A stretch of DNA of 20,878 bases from SG8-41 sp036555035 (GTDB taxonomy: Bacteria > Pseudomonadota > Gammaproteobacteria > Burkholderiales > SG8-41): assembly GCA_036555035.1 (NCBI GenBank), contig DATBMB010000103.1, positions 1 through 20,878 on the forward strand, in the 5' to 3' direction. Positions within the stretch are counted from its first letter, which is position 1. Each line of letters begins with the position of its first letter. Under the pieces are notes generated by a model. It was given only the letters and a program-made list of their open reading frames with translations. It did not search any database and was not told the DNA's origin. Both the position numbers and the translations under genes were made by a program. Of the stretch, positions 1-7,097 are shown one piece after another.

Positions 1-392
1 GCGAGGCGGTGGCGGCCGTTCGGCGTCCAGAAGCCTTCCTTCGGTGCGGTGATGGCGATCACGGGATCGAGGAAGAGGCCCGTCTTGTCGAGGACGCCTG
101 CGAGCTTCTTGTGGTGCGCCTCGGACAGATCGCGTTGGAAGGGGGTGGGCTCCACCTTGTCGATTGGCAGGGAGGCGAAAACAAGCGGATGGCCCCCTAG
201 CGGCTCGCGGTAGGCGCCGAGCACTATGCCGCCCTCCTGCTCGATACGGCGCCTCAACGCATCGATCTCGGACGAAGGAGCGTCGAGCCGGCAGGCCTGC
301 GGCTCGATGCCGCGCGAGCGCGCCACCGCCTTCTTGGGGGCGCGCTTCGCCGGCGCGCGCTTGCGGCCGGTTGCGGGTCGGGGCTTCGCCAT
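1..392 (-). CDS. ParB-like N-terminal domain protein, partial (C-terminus beyond the window)
   Basis: The reading frame is open from an ATG at 392 down to the window edge, giving 130 residues without a stop. The start follows a strong AGGAGG (complement of 398-403) with 5-nt spacing. Residues 2-25 are a Lys/Arg/Ala/Pro-rich basic tail. From about residue 74 the sequence matches the start of a ParB/Srx-fold domain: the strand LPIDKVEPTPFQRDLSE, a helix, the strand containing DPVIAI, and then the motif NGRHRL at 125-130, which corresponds to the first ParB box (NGxHR). ParB-fold proteins act in plasmid or chromosome partition, as nucleases or as regulators. The helix-turn-helix region that would separate these roles lies outside the window. 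No parA-like gene is present here, so I do not assign the parB symbol. The gene is divergent from the next one. Confidence 0.8.
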   Translation of the reverse strand, partial: MAKPRPATGRKRAPAKRAPKKAVARSRGIEPQACRLDAPSSEIDALRRRIEQEGGIVLGAYREPLGGHPLVFASLPIDKVEPTPFQRDLSEAHHKKLAGVLDKTGLFLDPVIAITAPKEGFWTPNGRHRL

Positions 393-481
393 GACGGCCT
401 CCTGGATCGAGGCCGATTCTGCGCCTAAGCCTGTCATCGTTCAATCCGCGCCGTGCGTTATGCTTGGCCAGGGAGACATGT

Positions 482-1465
482 GTGAAGCGTGAACTTGCGA
501 TCCGCCTGGCGATGCTCGTGGCCCTCGTCGCGGCCCTGGCTGCGTGCGGCGTGCAGGTTCCGAGAGCCTGGGAGCCGCTACTCGAGGAGGTAAGGGCCTT
601 CGAGCAGCGGATCGGCTTCCAGAAGACCGCCACCTTCGTCGAGTTCTCCGAGGAGCAGGGGCGGGTTCCCTTCTGCGGCCACGTCTCCCCGTTCTACCTC
701 CCGTATTCCTACGAGGATCCGGAAATCCACTGGCGCAGCGTGAAGTCGGAGCGCGAATGCCGGGCGAATGCCGACGGCGCCGACGTCTATTTCGGCAGCG
801 TGGAGGTGCTGGGCGAGTCCGGCGCGGCGGTAAGCCCGGAAGTGCTTGCGGCCCGGCTGCAGCGCTTTCTCTATCTCGTCTTTCACGAGGACTGCCACGA
901 GCAGTACGATCTTCCGTACGGATTCGAGGAAGCCCTCTGCAACCTGATCGCATACAAGGCGATGGAGCAGTTCAGCCAGGAAAAATACGGACCCAAAACC
1001 CGCGAGCACCTGGCAATCGCGCGCTACACCAGCGTGGAGGCCAAACGGACCCACACCGTCAAGGCGCTCTACGAGCAGCTCGCGGGACACTACGCGCGCT
1101 ACGAGCGCAAGGACCTGTCAGCGGAGGCGCTAATGAAGGAACGCAAATTCGTCTTCAGCAAGGCGGAGCGCGCGCTGGCGTGGCGGCGGGGGTCGCTCAA
1201 CAACGTGGGCATCGCAAACGAAATGACCTACAGCCGCCATTACCCCTTGTGCGAGCGGGTGTACGAAGCGCTCGGGCGCGACCTCGCGCGCACCGTGACG
1301 TTCTTCCGGCGCGTGGACGCAAGAAAGCCGACGCCGGCCGCGGTGATGAAGAAGCACAAGATCGCGAACAACGACGGCGTGGAATTCATCCGCGCCTACG
1401 AGGCCGAGATCGTGCGAATAGTCGAAGCAGCCTGCAAGGATTGTCGCAGCAAATCAGATCGTTAG
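482..1465 (+). CDS. Lipoprotein with HExxH zinc-metallopeptidase-like motif
   Basis: I chose the GTG at 482 because AGGGAG (470-475) lies 6 nt upstream and because the protein then opens with a clean lipoprotein signal: a KR n-region, a hydrophobic core and a lipobox ending at Cys22 (LAAC). An in-frame TTG at 464 is possible but would add residues before the signal peptide. The 327-residue product has HEDCH at 135-139, a HExxH motif, followed by FEEA with Glu149/Glu150. HExxH followed about ten residues later by F-x-E is reminiscent of the putative aminopeptidases of COG4324, but overall similarity is unproven. The rest is helical and charged, with Cys pairs near 153 and at the C-terminus (CKDC). 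It is probably an envelope lipoprotein that may bind zinc. I cannot name a substrate. No partner gene is evident; the next gene has its own regulatory region. Confidence 0.75.
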   Translation: MKRELAIRLAMLVALVAALAACGVQVPRAWEPLLEEVRAFEQRIGFQKTATFVEFSEEQGRVPFCGHVSPFYLPYSYEDPEIHWRSVKSERECRANADGADVYFGSVEVLGESGAAVSPEVLAARLQRFLYLVFHEDCHEQYDLPYGFEEALCNLIAYKAMEQFSQEKYGPKTREHLAIARYTSVEAKRTHTVKALYEQLAGHYARYERKDLSAEALMKERKFVFSKAERALAWRRGSLNNVGIANEMTYSRHYPLCERVYEALGRDLARTVTFFRRVDARKPTPAAVMKKHKIANNDGVEFIRAYEAEIVRIVEAACKDCRSKSDR

Positions 1466-1481
1466 CTATACCGCCCCACCC

Positions 1482-1525
1482 GTAAGTCATCCGTTAGCCT
1501 CCAGTAAGCGATCCGCAAGTGCCCC
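1482..1525 (+). promoter_or_regulatory. Four tandem 11-bp units, candidate OmpR/PhoB-class response-regulator site
   Basis: Pentamers GTAAG, GTTAG, GTAAG and GCAAG start at 1482, 1493, 1504 and 1515, exactly 11 bp apart. The units fit the consensus GTAAGNNATCC. A further GTTAG lies at 1461, two helical turns before the first unit. Direct repeats in 11-bp register on one face of the helix are characteristic of PhoB, PmrA and QseB-type operators. The array ends 85 bp before the ATG of the propeller lipoprotein. I found no other tandem copy of this pattern in the window. No convincing -35/-10 pair lies downstream, which would suit an activator-dependent promoter. Binding is inferred. Confidence 0.5.
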
Positions 1526-1610
1526 CGGCGCACGATTGGCGCCGTGAGCAGCGGGACCGTCGATTTGCCGTATGCGACGCCCCCCGCCACGACGAATCGG
1601 AGGGGACACC

Positions 1611-3791
1611 ATGCGTATCGAATCTCGATTCCTGGCGCGATTGGCTGCAGGGTTTCTGCTGGCGGCGCTGGCTGCCTGCGGTGGTGGCGGGGACAACAAC
1701 CCGCCGTCCTCGAACTCGTCCCCGCCCCCGGATGTTTCGGGCGTATGGGCCGGCACCTGGACCGGAAGCAATACCGCACAGGGAGTGGTGACGGGTACGT
1801 GGGAGGCGGAACTCTCCCAATCCCCATCGGGTGTAACCGGAACCGCCACGCTCCGCGGCGATGTCGACTGCATCGACGGCGCGGTCGAGGGGTCGGCCGG
1901 ATCGAACAACGTCGTGATGGGGACGCTCGATCGTCCGCCCTGCTTTCAAAATTCCTGGACGTTGACCGCGGTCGATACCACCAGCGGAAACGCCGGCGGC
2001 ACCTGGACGCAGCCGGGGCAGCAGGGCCAGGGAACGTTTACGGGGGTCCGGATCGCGAAGCCGGGAGGGCCGCGCATACGCTTCGTGAACCCGCCGGCGG
2101 GAACGCCCAATGCGCTGGTGACGATCGTCGGCTCGAATCTCGGCGCCCTTCCAGCGGACAACGCGATCACCTTCAACGGCTCGGCGGCCGAGACGCTGGC
2201 GGCAAGCAATGTCGCGCTGACCGCGCGCGTGCCGGCAGGAGCAACGAGCGGTCCGGTGCGCGTGACCACGGCGCAGGGGCTCGCCATCAGTCCGCTGCAC
2301 TTCAACCGCAACGCGTCGTTTCCGGAACCGGTGGTTACCGCGACCATTGCGACCGCGTTGGTGCCGGAGGGCGTCACGTTCAGCCCCGACGGACGCAAGG
2401 CCTACGTTGCGACCCGCTCGGCCCTGGTGTCTCTGATCAACACCGCGAACAACTTCGTGCTCGGCTCTCCGGGCACGGGAGAGCAGGCGCACTCGATCGT
2501 CGCCGGACCGTCCGGACGATGGGTGTACGTCTCCAGCGGGTCGTCCGGCATCTCCGTGCTCGACGCCGCCACCGCGACGAAGACTGACGTGATCCCCGTC
2601 GTGGTGAACGGCATCAAGATCAATGCGGGAGGCGGACCGACGCTCAATCCGCAGGGACTCGCAGTCAGCATGGATGGGCGGCACCTCTTTGTTTCGGACA
2701 ATCAGGACGGCGGGGCGGTCGCGGTCATCGACGTCGCGACCAGGACCGCGGTGGCAAGCTTCGCGCTCGGCCCGGGCTGGACGCCGCTGGGGATCGCCGT
2801 CAATCCGGATGGGCAGCGCGCGTACTTCGCGTTCGCAGACGGAACCGCTTCCAACCTCGACGTCGTCAGGGTCTTCGACACGGTCAAGATGGTGCCCACG
2901 GCGACCAGCATTGCGGTCGGAGCGCGCCCGACCGGGATCGCGGTGACGCCCGATGGCGCGAAGGTCTATGTTTCCGACTACCTGGGCAATTCGGTCACGG
3001 TGATCGACGCCGTCACCAACCAGGTGAAGACCACCATCGCGGTCGGAACGCGCCCGGCCGGCATCGCAGTCAGCCCCGACAACAGCCGCGTCTACGTAGT
3101 CAACAACGGGAGCAATTCGGTAAGCGTGATCGGCGTCGTGAGTGACCTGGTCCTCGCTCCGGTTGCCGTGGGAAGTGCGCCCGAGAGCATCGCCATCAGC
3201 CCCGACGGGGCGCGCGCCTACGTCACCAACGCCGGCGGCCACAGCGTCACGGAGCTCGACGGACCCATGACCCTGACGATTGCGAAGTCGGGTTCCGGCA
3301 TCGGCACCGTGACCTCGGCCCCGTCGGGCATCGTGTGCGGCGCCACGTGCCAGGCTCCATTCGCCGTGAACACCGTGGTGAACCTGTCGGCCATGCCGGC
3401 CGGCGGCTCGTTCTTTTCGGGGTGGTCAGGCAATTGCGCCGGCGGCGTAGCGACGATGAACGCCAACAAGACCTGCACCGCTACCTTTACCGCGGCGGCG
3501 CCTCCCAGCCGCAGCGGTGGAGGCAGCACAAGCTGCACCCAGGCGAATCCCTGCACCTGCTTCGTTGCAACAGCGGCCTATGGAAGCACGATGGCGAGCG
3601 AGGTCGTGGCGCTGCGCCGATTCCGCGACGACCACCTCATGAAGAGCGAAGCAGGGCGTTCGTTCGTGCAGGCGTATTACCGCTACTCGCCCGCGATTGC
3701 GGACTACATCCGCGAGCGGGACTGGCTGCGCGCGGTGGTGAGAGGAGCGTTGTGGCCGGTGGTGAGCCTCGTCAAGCTCATCGCACCTTGA
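1611..3791 (+). CDS. YVTN seven-bladed beta-propeller lipoprotein with C-terminal CFI-box domain
   Basis: The ATG at 1611 follows GGAGGGG with normal spacing. The 726-residue product has a lipoprotein signal with lipobox LAAC (Cys23) and a Gly/Asn/Pro/Ser-rich linker. Next is a beta-rich region (about 43-150), an IPT/TIG-like domain (about 155-230), and seven blades (about 240-550), each with a variant of GIAVSPDGxxxYV. A Listeria-type bacterial repeat (about 553-630) carries the FSGWSGNCAG signature. After a Ser/Gly linker, the last about 80 residues contain CTCFVATAAYGS, YYRYSP and ADYIRERDWLR, matching the CFI-box-CTERM family as I remember it. The propeller suggests binding or scaffolding at the cell surface; no catalytic site is evident. 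The last 14 bp overlap the 3' end of gspC on the other strand. Tandem regulator-type sites lie upstream. Confidence 0.85.
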   Translation: MRIESRFLARLAAGFLLAALAACGGGGDNNPPSSNSSPPPDVSGVWAGTWTGSNTAQGVVTGTWEAELSQSPSGVTGTATLRGDVDCIDGAVEGSAGSNNVVMGTLDRPPCFQNSWTLTAVDTTSGNAGGTWTQPGQQGQGTFTGVRIAKPGGPRIRFVNPPAGTPNALVTIVGSNLGALPADNAITFNGSAAETLAASNVALTARVPAGATSGPVRVTTAQGLAISPLHFNRNASFPEPVVTATIATALVPEGVTFSPDGRKAYVATRSALVSLINTANNFVLGSPGTGEQAHSIVAGPSGRWVYVSSGSSGISVLDAATATKTDVIPVVVNGIKINAGGGPTLNPQGLAVSMDGRHLFVSDNQDGGAVAVIDVATRTAVASFALGPGWTPLGIAVNPDGQRAYFAFADGTASNLDVVRVFDTVKMVPTATSIAVGARPTGIAVTPDGAKVYVSDYLGNSVTVIDAVTNQVKTTIAVGTRPAGIAVSPDNSRVYVVNNGSNSVSVIGVVSDLVLAPVAVGSAPESIAISPDGARAYVTNAGGHSVTELDGPMTLTIAKSGSGIGTVTSAPSGIVCGATCQAPFAVNTVVNLSAMPAGGSFFSGWSGNCAGGVATMNANKTCTATFTAAAPPSRSGGGSTSCTQANPCTCFVATAAYGSTMASEVVALRRFRDDHLMKSEAGRSFVQAYYRYSPAIADYIRERDWLRAVVRGALWPVVSLVKLIAP
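2913..3290 (+). repeat. Tandem 126-bp coding repeats (propeller blades 5-7)
   Basis: Three successive units begin at 2913, 3039 and 3165, a period of 126 bp or 42 codons. The first two remain clearly alike at the DNA level (each starts GCGGTCGG followed by GCGCCCG). The third is more diverged. They encode the last three YVTN blades. Earlier blades are recognisable only in protein sequence and have less regular spacing, suggesting that the 3' blades were duplicated more recently. Confidence 0.7.
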
Positions 3792-4275
3792 CGATGCCCT
3801 CGGGCGCGGGCTTGGCGGGCATGCGGATCTCCTGAACGGCGCCGCCGCGGCTGATCACCACACCGTTGCCGCGCACTTCCGCGAGCGTGACGCCGGCGGC
3901 GATCTCCTCGCCCGCGCGCAGCGCGAGCGGCGGACGGCCGTCCACCGCGAGCAGCGCGACGCCCTTGCCTTGCTTGCCCTGCGCAATCACGCCGACGAGC
4001 TTGATGTCGGCTCCGTCGGCGCCCGGCACCGCTCCGAAGAGATAAGCGATCGGCGCGACCTCGGCCGCCTGGGTGCGCGGTGCGGAGTCGCCCCCGATGA
4101 CCGGGCGCACCGGCTCGGAGGGCGTGCGCCGCGCGCTGAATTCCAGCACCCATGCCGTGACCGTCACCGCGAGCGCGATCACCAGCATGAACGTGCACGC
4201 GCGCGCGAGGCTCTGTGCGGGCAATCCCATCCGCCGCCACGGCCGATCACGCAGCCTCGAAACGAGACGATTCAT
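3778..4275 (-). CDS. gspC: Type II secretion protein GspC (short form, no PDZ domain)
   Basis: The 165-residue protein has a basic cytoplasmic N-terminus, one TM helix (about 26-46), a periplasmic linker, and an HR domain (about 75-153) with the family pattern YLFGA, IKLVGVIAQ, LLAVDGRPPLALRAGEEI and GVVISRGG. GspC links the inner-membrane GspL/GspM platform to the N0 domain of the secretin GspD. The protein ends soon after the HR domain, so the C-terminal PDZ or coiled-coil segment found in many longer GspC proteins is absent. The gene is divergent from gspG, 51 bp apart, and its end overlaps the end of the propeller lipoprotein gene by 14 bp. No strong ribosome-binding site precedes the ATG at 4275. 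TATTAT (complement of 4288-4293) is a possible -10 element. Confidence 0.9.
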   Translation of the reverse strand: MNRLVSRLRDRPWRRMGLPAQSLARACTFMLVIALAVTVTAWVLEFSARRTPSEPVRPVIGGDSAPRTQAAEVAPIAYLFGAVPGADGADIKLVGVIAQGKQGKGVALLAVDGRPPLALRAGEEIAAGVTLAEVRGNGVVISRGGAVQEIRMPAKPAPEGIVKVR

Positions 4276-4326
4276 CGGGAATCAATCATAATACGAAGCG
4301 GACACCCGCGCTTCGGACATTCACGC
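4276..4326. promoter_or_regulatory. Divergent gspC/gspG promoter region with inverted repeat
   Basis: This 51-bp gap must hold the start signals for gspC (leftward) and probably for the gspG operon (rightward). Its AT-rich core contains CATAAT (4287-4292, plus strand), overlapping TATTAT on the minus strand (complement of 4288-4293). Each matches the sigma-70 -10 consensus at five of six positions. Neither has a recognisable -35 box at normal spacing. A perfect 7-bp inverted repeat, CGAAGCG (4294-4300) and CGCTTCG (4309-4315), lies beside the core. It could be an operator affecting both directions or a hairpin in the gspG leader. Confidence 0.4.
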
Positions 4327-4779
4327 ATGATCGAAGGATTGACCTACGACATTGGCCGCTGCGCGCGGCGGCTGCGCGGCTTCACGCTGGTCGAGATCAT
4401 GGTCGTCGTCGTCATTCTCGGCATCCTCGCCGTGCTGATCGTGCCGCGCGTGGTCGGCCGCACCGACGAGGCGCGCACCGTGGCGGCGAAGCAGGACGTC
4501 GCGGCGATCATGCAGGCGTTGAAGCTCTATCGCCTCGACAACGGGCGCTATCCGACCACGGAGCAGGGCATCGCCGCGCTCGTGACCAAGCCGCAGGGCG
4601 ATCCGGTCCCGAAGAACTGGCAGAAATACCTCGACCGGGTCCCCAAGGATCCGTGGGGCAACACCTATCAATATCTCAATCCCGGCGTGCGCGGCGAGAT
4701 CGACGTCTTCTCCCTCGGCGCCGACACCCAGCCGGGCGGCAGCGGGGCGGACGCCGACGTCGGCTCCTGGGACCTGTAG
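4327..4779 (+). CDS. gspG: Major pseudopilin GspG
   Basis: This 150-residue protein has a class III prepilin leader cleaved after Gly18 (RLRG/FTLVEI), with Glu at +5 of the mature protein and a long hydrophobic helix after it. The mature part shows the GspG hallmarks: MQALKLYRLDNGRYPTTEQG, the loop KDPWGNTYQY, and a C-terminal segment ending GSWDL. GspG is the most abundant subunit of the periplasmic pseudopilus that drives substrate through the secretin. The leader is long; a TTG at 4339 would shorten it, but I keep the ATG at 4327. No strong Shine-Dalgarno sequence is visible. It is the first gene of the rightward gsp operon. Its processing needs a prepilin peptidase encoded elsewhere. Confidence 0.95.
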   Translation: MIEGLTYDIGRCARRLRGFTLVEIMVVVVILGILAVLIVPRVVGRTDEARTVAAKQDVAAIMQALKLYRLDNGRYPTTEQGIAALVTKPQGDPVPKNWQKYLDRVPKDPWGNTYQYLNPGVRGEIDVFSLGADTQPGGSGADADVGSWDL

Positions 4780-4794
4780 GTTTTGCGCGCCTGC

Positions 4795-5223
4795 ATGCGC
4801 CGCGGCGGCTTCACCCTGATCGAGCTCCTGGTCGTGATCGCCCTGCTCGGCATCGCCGCGGCCGTGGTGGCGCTGTCGGTGTCGGCGAGCGATTCCCGGC
4901 TGCTGCGCGAGGAAACCGCGCGCCTGGGCGCGCTCTTTCGAATCGCGCAGGACGAGGCGCGGATCACGGGGAGGACGCTCGTGTGGGAGGCCGATTCCGC
5001 GGGCTACCGCTTCCGGCCGCTCGACACGGAGGCGGCGGGCGACTGGAATGATGACGTCCTGCGCCGGCGGGCGTGGCCGTTCGAGGTGCGCAGCATCGAG
5101 GGCGGGCGCATCGTGTTCGGGCGCGAGCCGCTGCTCGATCCGGCGACGCTTACCATCACAACTGCCCAGACCGAGACGCGGCTCGTGCTCGATGCGCTCG
5201 GCAATCTGGCGCCCGCCGAATGA
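4795..5223 (+). CDS. gspH: Minor pseudopilin GspH
   Basis: The protein has 142 residues from the ATG at 4795. An in-frame TTG at 4783 would add four residues before the same leader. The leader MRRGG is cleaved before Phe6 (GG/FTLIELLVVIALLG) and Glu10 is the +5 glutamate. The mature part is a diverged, mostly beta domain containing RIAQDEARITGRTLVW and YRFRPLD, as in the GspH/FimT family. GspH is a minor subunit near the pseudopilus tip. It starts 15 bp after gspG, and its TGA overlaps the gspI ATG (ATGA), which implies coupled translation. Confidence 0.9.
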   Translation: MRRGGFTLIELLVVIALLGIAAAVVALSVSASDSRLLREETARLGALFRIAQDEARITGRTLVWEADSAGYRFRPLDTEAAGDWNDDVLRRRAWPFEVRSIEGGRIVFGREPLLDPATLTITTAQTETRLVLDALGNLAPAE

Positions 5224-5594
5224 GACCTCTGCGCGCTCACGGCTTCACGTTGATCGAAGTGCTGGTGGCGCTCGCGATCGTCGCCGTGGCACTCCTCGCC
5301 GGCCTGCGCGCGGTGGGCACGATGGCGCAGACGGGCGCCGAGCTGAAGCTGCGGCTGCTGGCACAAGTCGCCGCCGAGAATCGCATCGCTGAGCTGCGCG
5401 CCGCGCGCGCGTTTCCCGGCGTCGGCAGCCGCACCGTCGAGTGCCCGCAGGGCGGCGTGCCGCTCGAATGCGTCGAGGAAGCGAAGGCAACGCCCAATCC
5501 CCTGTTCCGCCGCATCGAGGTGCGCGTCTACGCGGGAGCCGGCCGCGACCACGTGCTCGCCGAGCTGATCGGCATCCTGCCGCGCGAGAGTTGA
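5220..5594 (+). CDS. gspI: Minor pseudopilin GspI
   Basis: The 124-residue protein starts at the ATG overlapping the gspH stop. The leader MRPLRAHG is cleaved before Phe9 (FTLIEVLVALAI), and Glu13 is at +5. The length and the segment AAENRIAELRAARAFP fit GspI, which normally has about 120-130 residues and nucleates the tip complex with GspJ and GspK. The central part includes a Cys pair (ECPQGG and LECVEE) that could form a disulfide. gspJ follows after 4 bp. Confidence 0.93.
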   Translation: MRPLRAHGFTLIEVLVALAIVAVALLAGLRAVGTMAQTGAELKLRLLAQVAAENRIAELRAARAFPGVGSRTVECPQGGVPLECVEEAKATPNPLFRRIEVRVYAGAGRDHVLAELIGILPRES

Positions 5595-5598
5595 GGCT

Positions 5599-6204
5599 AT
5601 GCGCCGAGCGCGGAGGACAATGGGGTTCACGCTGGTCGAGATGCTGGTCGCGATCGCGCTCCTCGGGCTGCTCGGGGTCATCTCCTGGCGCGGCCTCGAT
5701 TACGTCGCCAACCAGCGCAGCCGCATCGACCGCGACACCGAGGAGCTCTCGCGCGTGCTGCGCGTGCTTTCGCAGCTCGAGCGCGACATCGCACAGCGCG
5801 CGGCCGATACGATGCTGCCCCCGCCCTCCGCGCCGGGCCCGTTGCCGGTTGCGATCACGGTCGAATCCACCGGAGACGGCACCGTCGCGCTCGAGATCGT
5901 GCGCATTGCTCCGCGAGCGGGCGGGCCGGCACGCGCGCAGCGCATCGTCTATCGCATCGCCGACGCGGTGCTGACGCGCGCCGCCTCGCCTGCCGGAACC
6001 GGCCTGCCGGTCGCGCAGGCGACCGACGCGGTGAACCTGCTACCCGGTGCCCGGCGGCTCGCGGTGCGCGTCTATTCGGGCGGCTTCTGGTCCGAGGCGG
6101 GTGAGGGGAAGGCGGGCGTACAGCCGCCTGCCCGCGCCACCGGGCTCGAGGTGGCGATCGAGGCCGCCGACGGGGCACGCTACGTGCGGGTGTTCGCGTT
6201 ATGA
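5599..6204 (+). CDS. gspJ: Minor pseudopilin GspJ
   Basis: The 201-residue protein has the leader MRRARRTMG cleaved before Phe10 (FTLVEMLVAIALLG), with Glu14 at +5. It continues with WRGLDYVANQRSRIDRDTEEL and RVLSQLERDIAQRAAD, which are characteristic of GspJ and help distinguish it from the other minor pseudopilins. The C-terminal half is a beta-rich globular domain. GspJ forms the pseudopilus tip with GspI and GspK. GAGG just before the ATG (5593-5596) may act as a close ribosome-binding site. The stop overlaps the gspK ATG by four bases. Confidence 0.93.
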   Translation: MRRARRTMGFTLVEMLVAIALLGLLGVISWRGLDYVANQRSRIDRDTEELSRVLRVLSQLERDIAQRAADTMLPPPSAPGPLPVAITVESTGDGTVALEIVRIAPRAGGPARAQRIVYRIADAVLTRAASPAGTGLPVAQATDAVNLLPGARRLAVRVYSGGFWSEAGEGKAGVQPPARATGLEVAIEAADGARYVRVFAL

Positions 6205-7097
6205 GGCCCGGAGCGCAGCGCGGGGCGGCGGTGGTGATGGCGATGCTCGTCGTCGCGGTGACGGCGACGCTCGTCGCGGGCGCGTTCTGGCGCCAGAGCG
6301 TGATCGCGCGCCAGGCGGAGAACGAGCTTTCCTTTGCGCAGGCGAAATGGCTGATCCGCGGTGCCATCGACTGGGCCGGCATCATCCTGCGGGAGGACGC
6401 GCGCACCTCCAGCGTGGACCATATCGGCGAGCCGTGGGCGGTGCCGCTCGCCGACACGCATCTCAACCCGGAGGACGGGCGCGACCCGGTCTACCTCGCG
6501 GGCGGCATCCAGGACGAACAGGCGAAATTCAACCTGCGCAATCTCGTGGGGCCGAAGGGCGTGGATCCCCGCGAGGTTGCGGTCTTGCGCCGCCTGCTCG
6601 CGCTGGTCGGAGCCAGCGAAACGCTCGCTGATCCGATGGCCGAGCGCGTGTTCGCCGCGGTGCCGGGCGAGGGCGGGCGCAGGCAGGCGACGCTCGGGCT
6701 CGGCTCGATCGACGACCTTCTCGACGTCAAGGCGGTGAGCGCGGCTGCCCTCGAGCGGCTGCGCCCGTTCGTCACGGTGCTGCCGCAGCCGACGCCGGTC
6801 AACGCCAATACCGCTTCGGCGGAAGTGCTGGCGGCGCGCTTCGAGAACCTCGCGCTCGCCGATGCCAGGCGCCTCGTCGCGAGCCGCGACCGCACCTACT
6901 TCAAGGACCGGACGGATGTCCTCTCCCGGATTCCGCAGCTGAAGCTCCAGGCAACCGATACGGAAATCGCAACGGCCACCCGGTTCTTCGCCGTGGACGG
7001 GACGGTGAGCTACCAGCGCGCGCGGCTGCGCACGCAGGCGCTGCTCCGGCGCGAAGCGGGCCGCGTGGAAGCGGTGTGGCTGCGGGAGGCGGTATGA
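6201..7097 (+). CDS. gspK: Minor pseudopilin GspK (tip subunit)
   Basis: The protein has 298 residues. The leader ends at Gly8, followed by AAVVMAMLVVAVTATLVAG. As expected for GspK, there is no Glu at +5 (Met13). The large globular domain contains INVNTA-like sequence (PVNANTASAEVLAARF) and a helix-hairpin-helix-like ADARRLVASRD segment, both typical of the family. GspK caps the pseudopilus tip; the missing +5 glutamate fits a subunit with nothing above it. The gene overlaps gspJ and gspL through ATGA junctions, so translation is probably coupled through this part of the operon. Confidence 0.93.
   Translation: MRPGAQRGAAVVMAMLVVAVTATLVAGAFWRQSVIARQAENELSFAQAKWLIRGAIDWAGIILREDARTSSVDHIGEPWAVPLADTHLNPEDGRDPVYLAGGIQDEQAKFNLRNLVGPKGVDPREVAVLRRLLALVGASETLADPMAERVFAAVPGEGGRRQATLGLGSIDDLLDVKAVSAAALERLRPFVTVLPQPTPVNANTASAEVLAARFENLALADARRLVASRDRTYFKDRTDVLSRIPQLKLQATDTEIATATRFFAVDGTVSYQRARLRTQALLRREAGRVEAVWLREAV

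Noticed and set aside
1494..3242. Open frame of 582 codons on the minus strand opposite the propeller gene
   Set aside because: It mirrors the YVTN repeats and is rich in Asp/Arg/His; the plus strand has a good ribosome-binding site, signal peptide and known domains.
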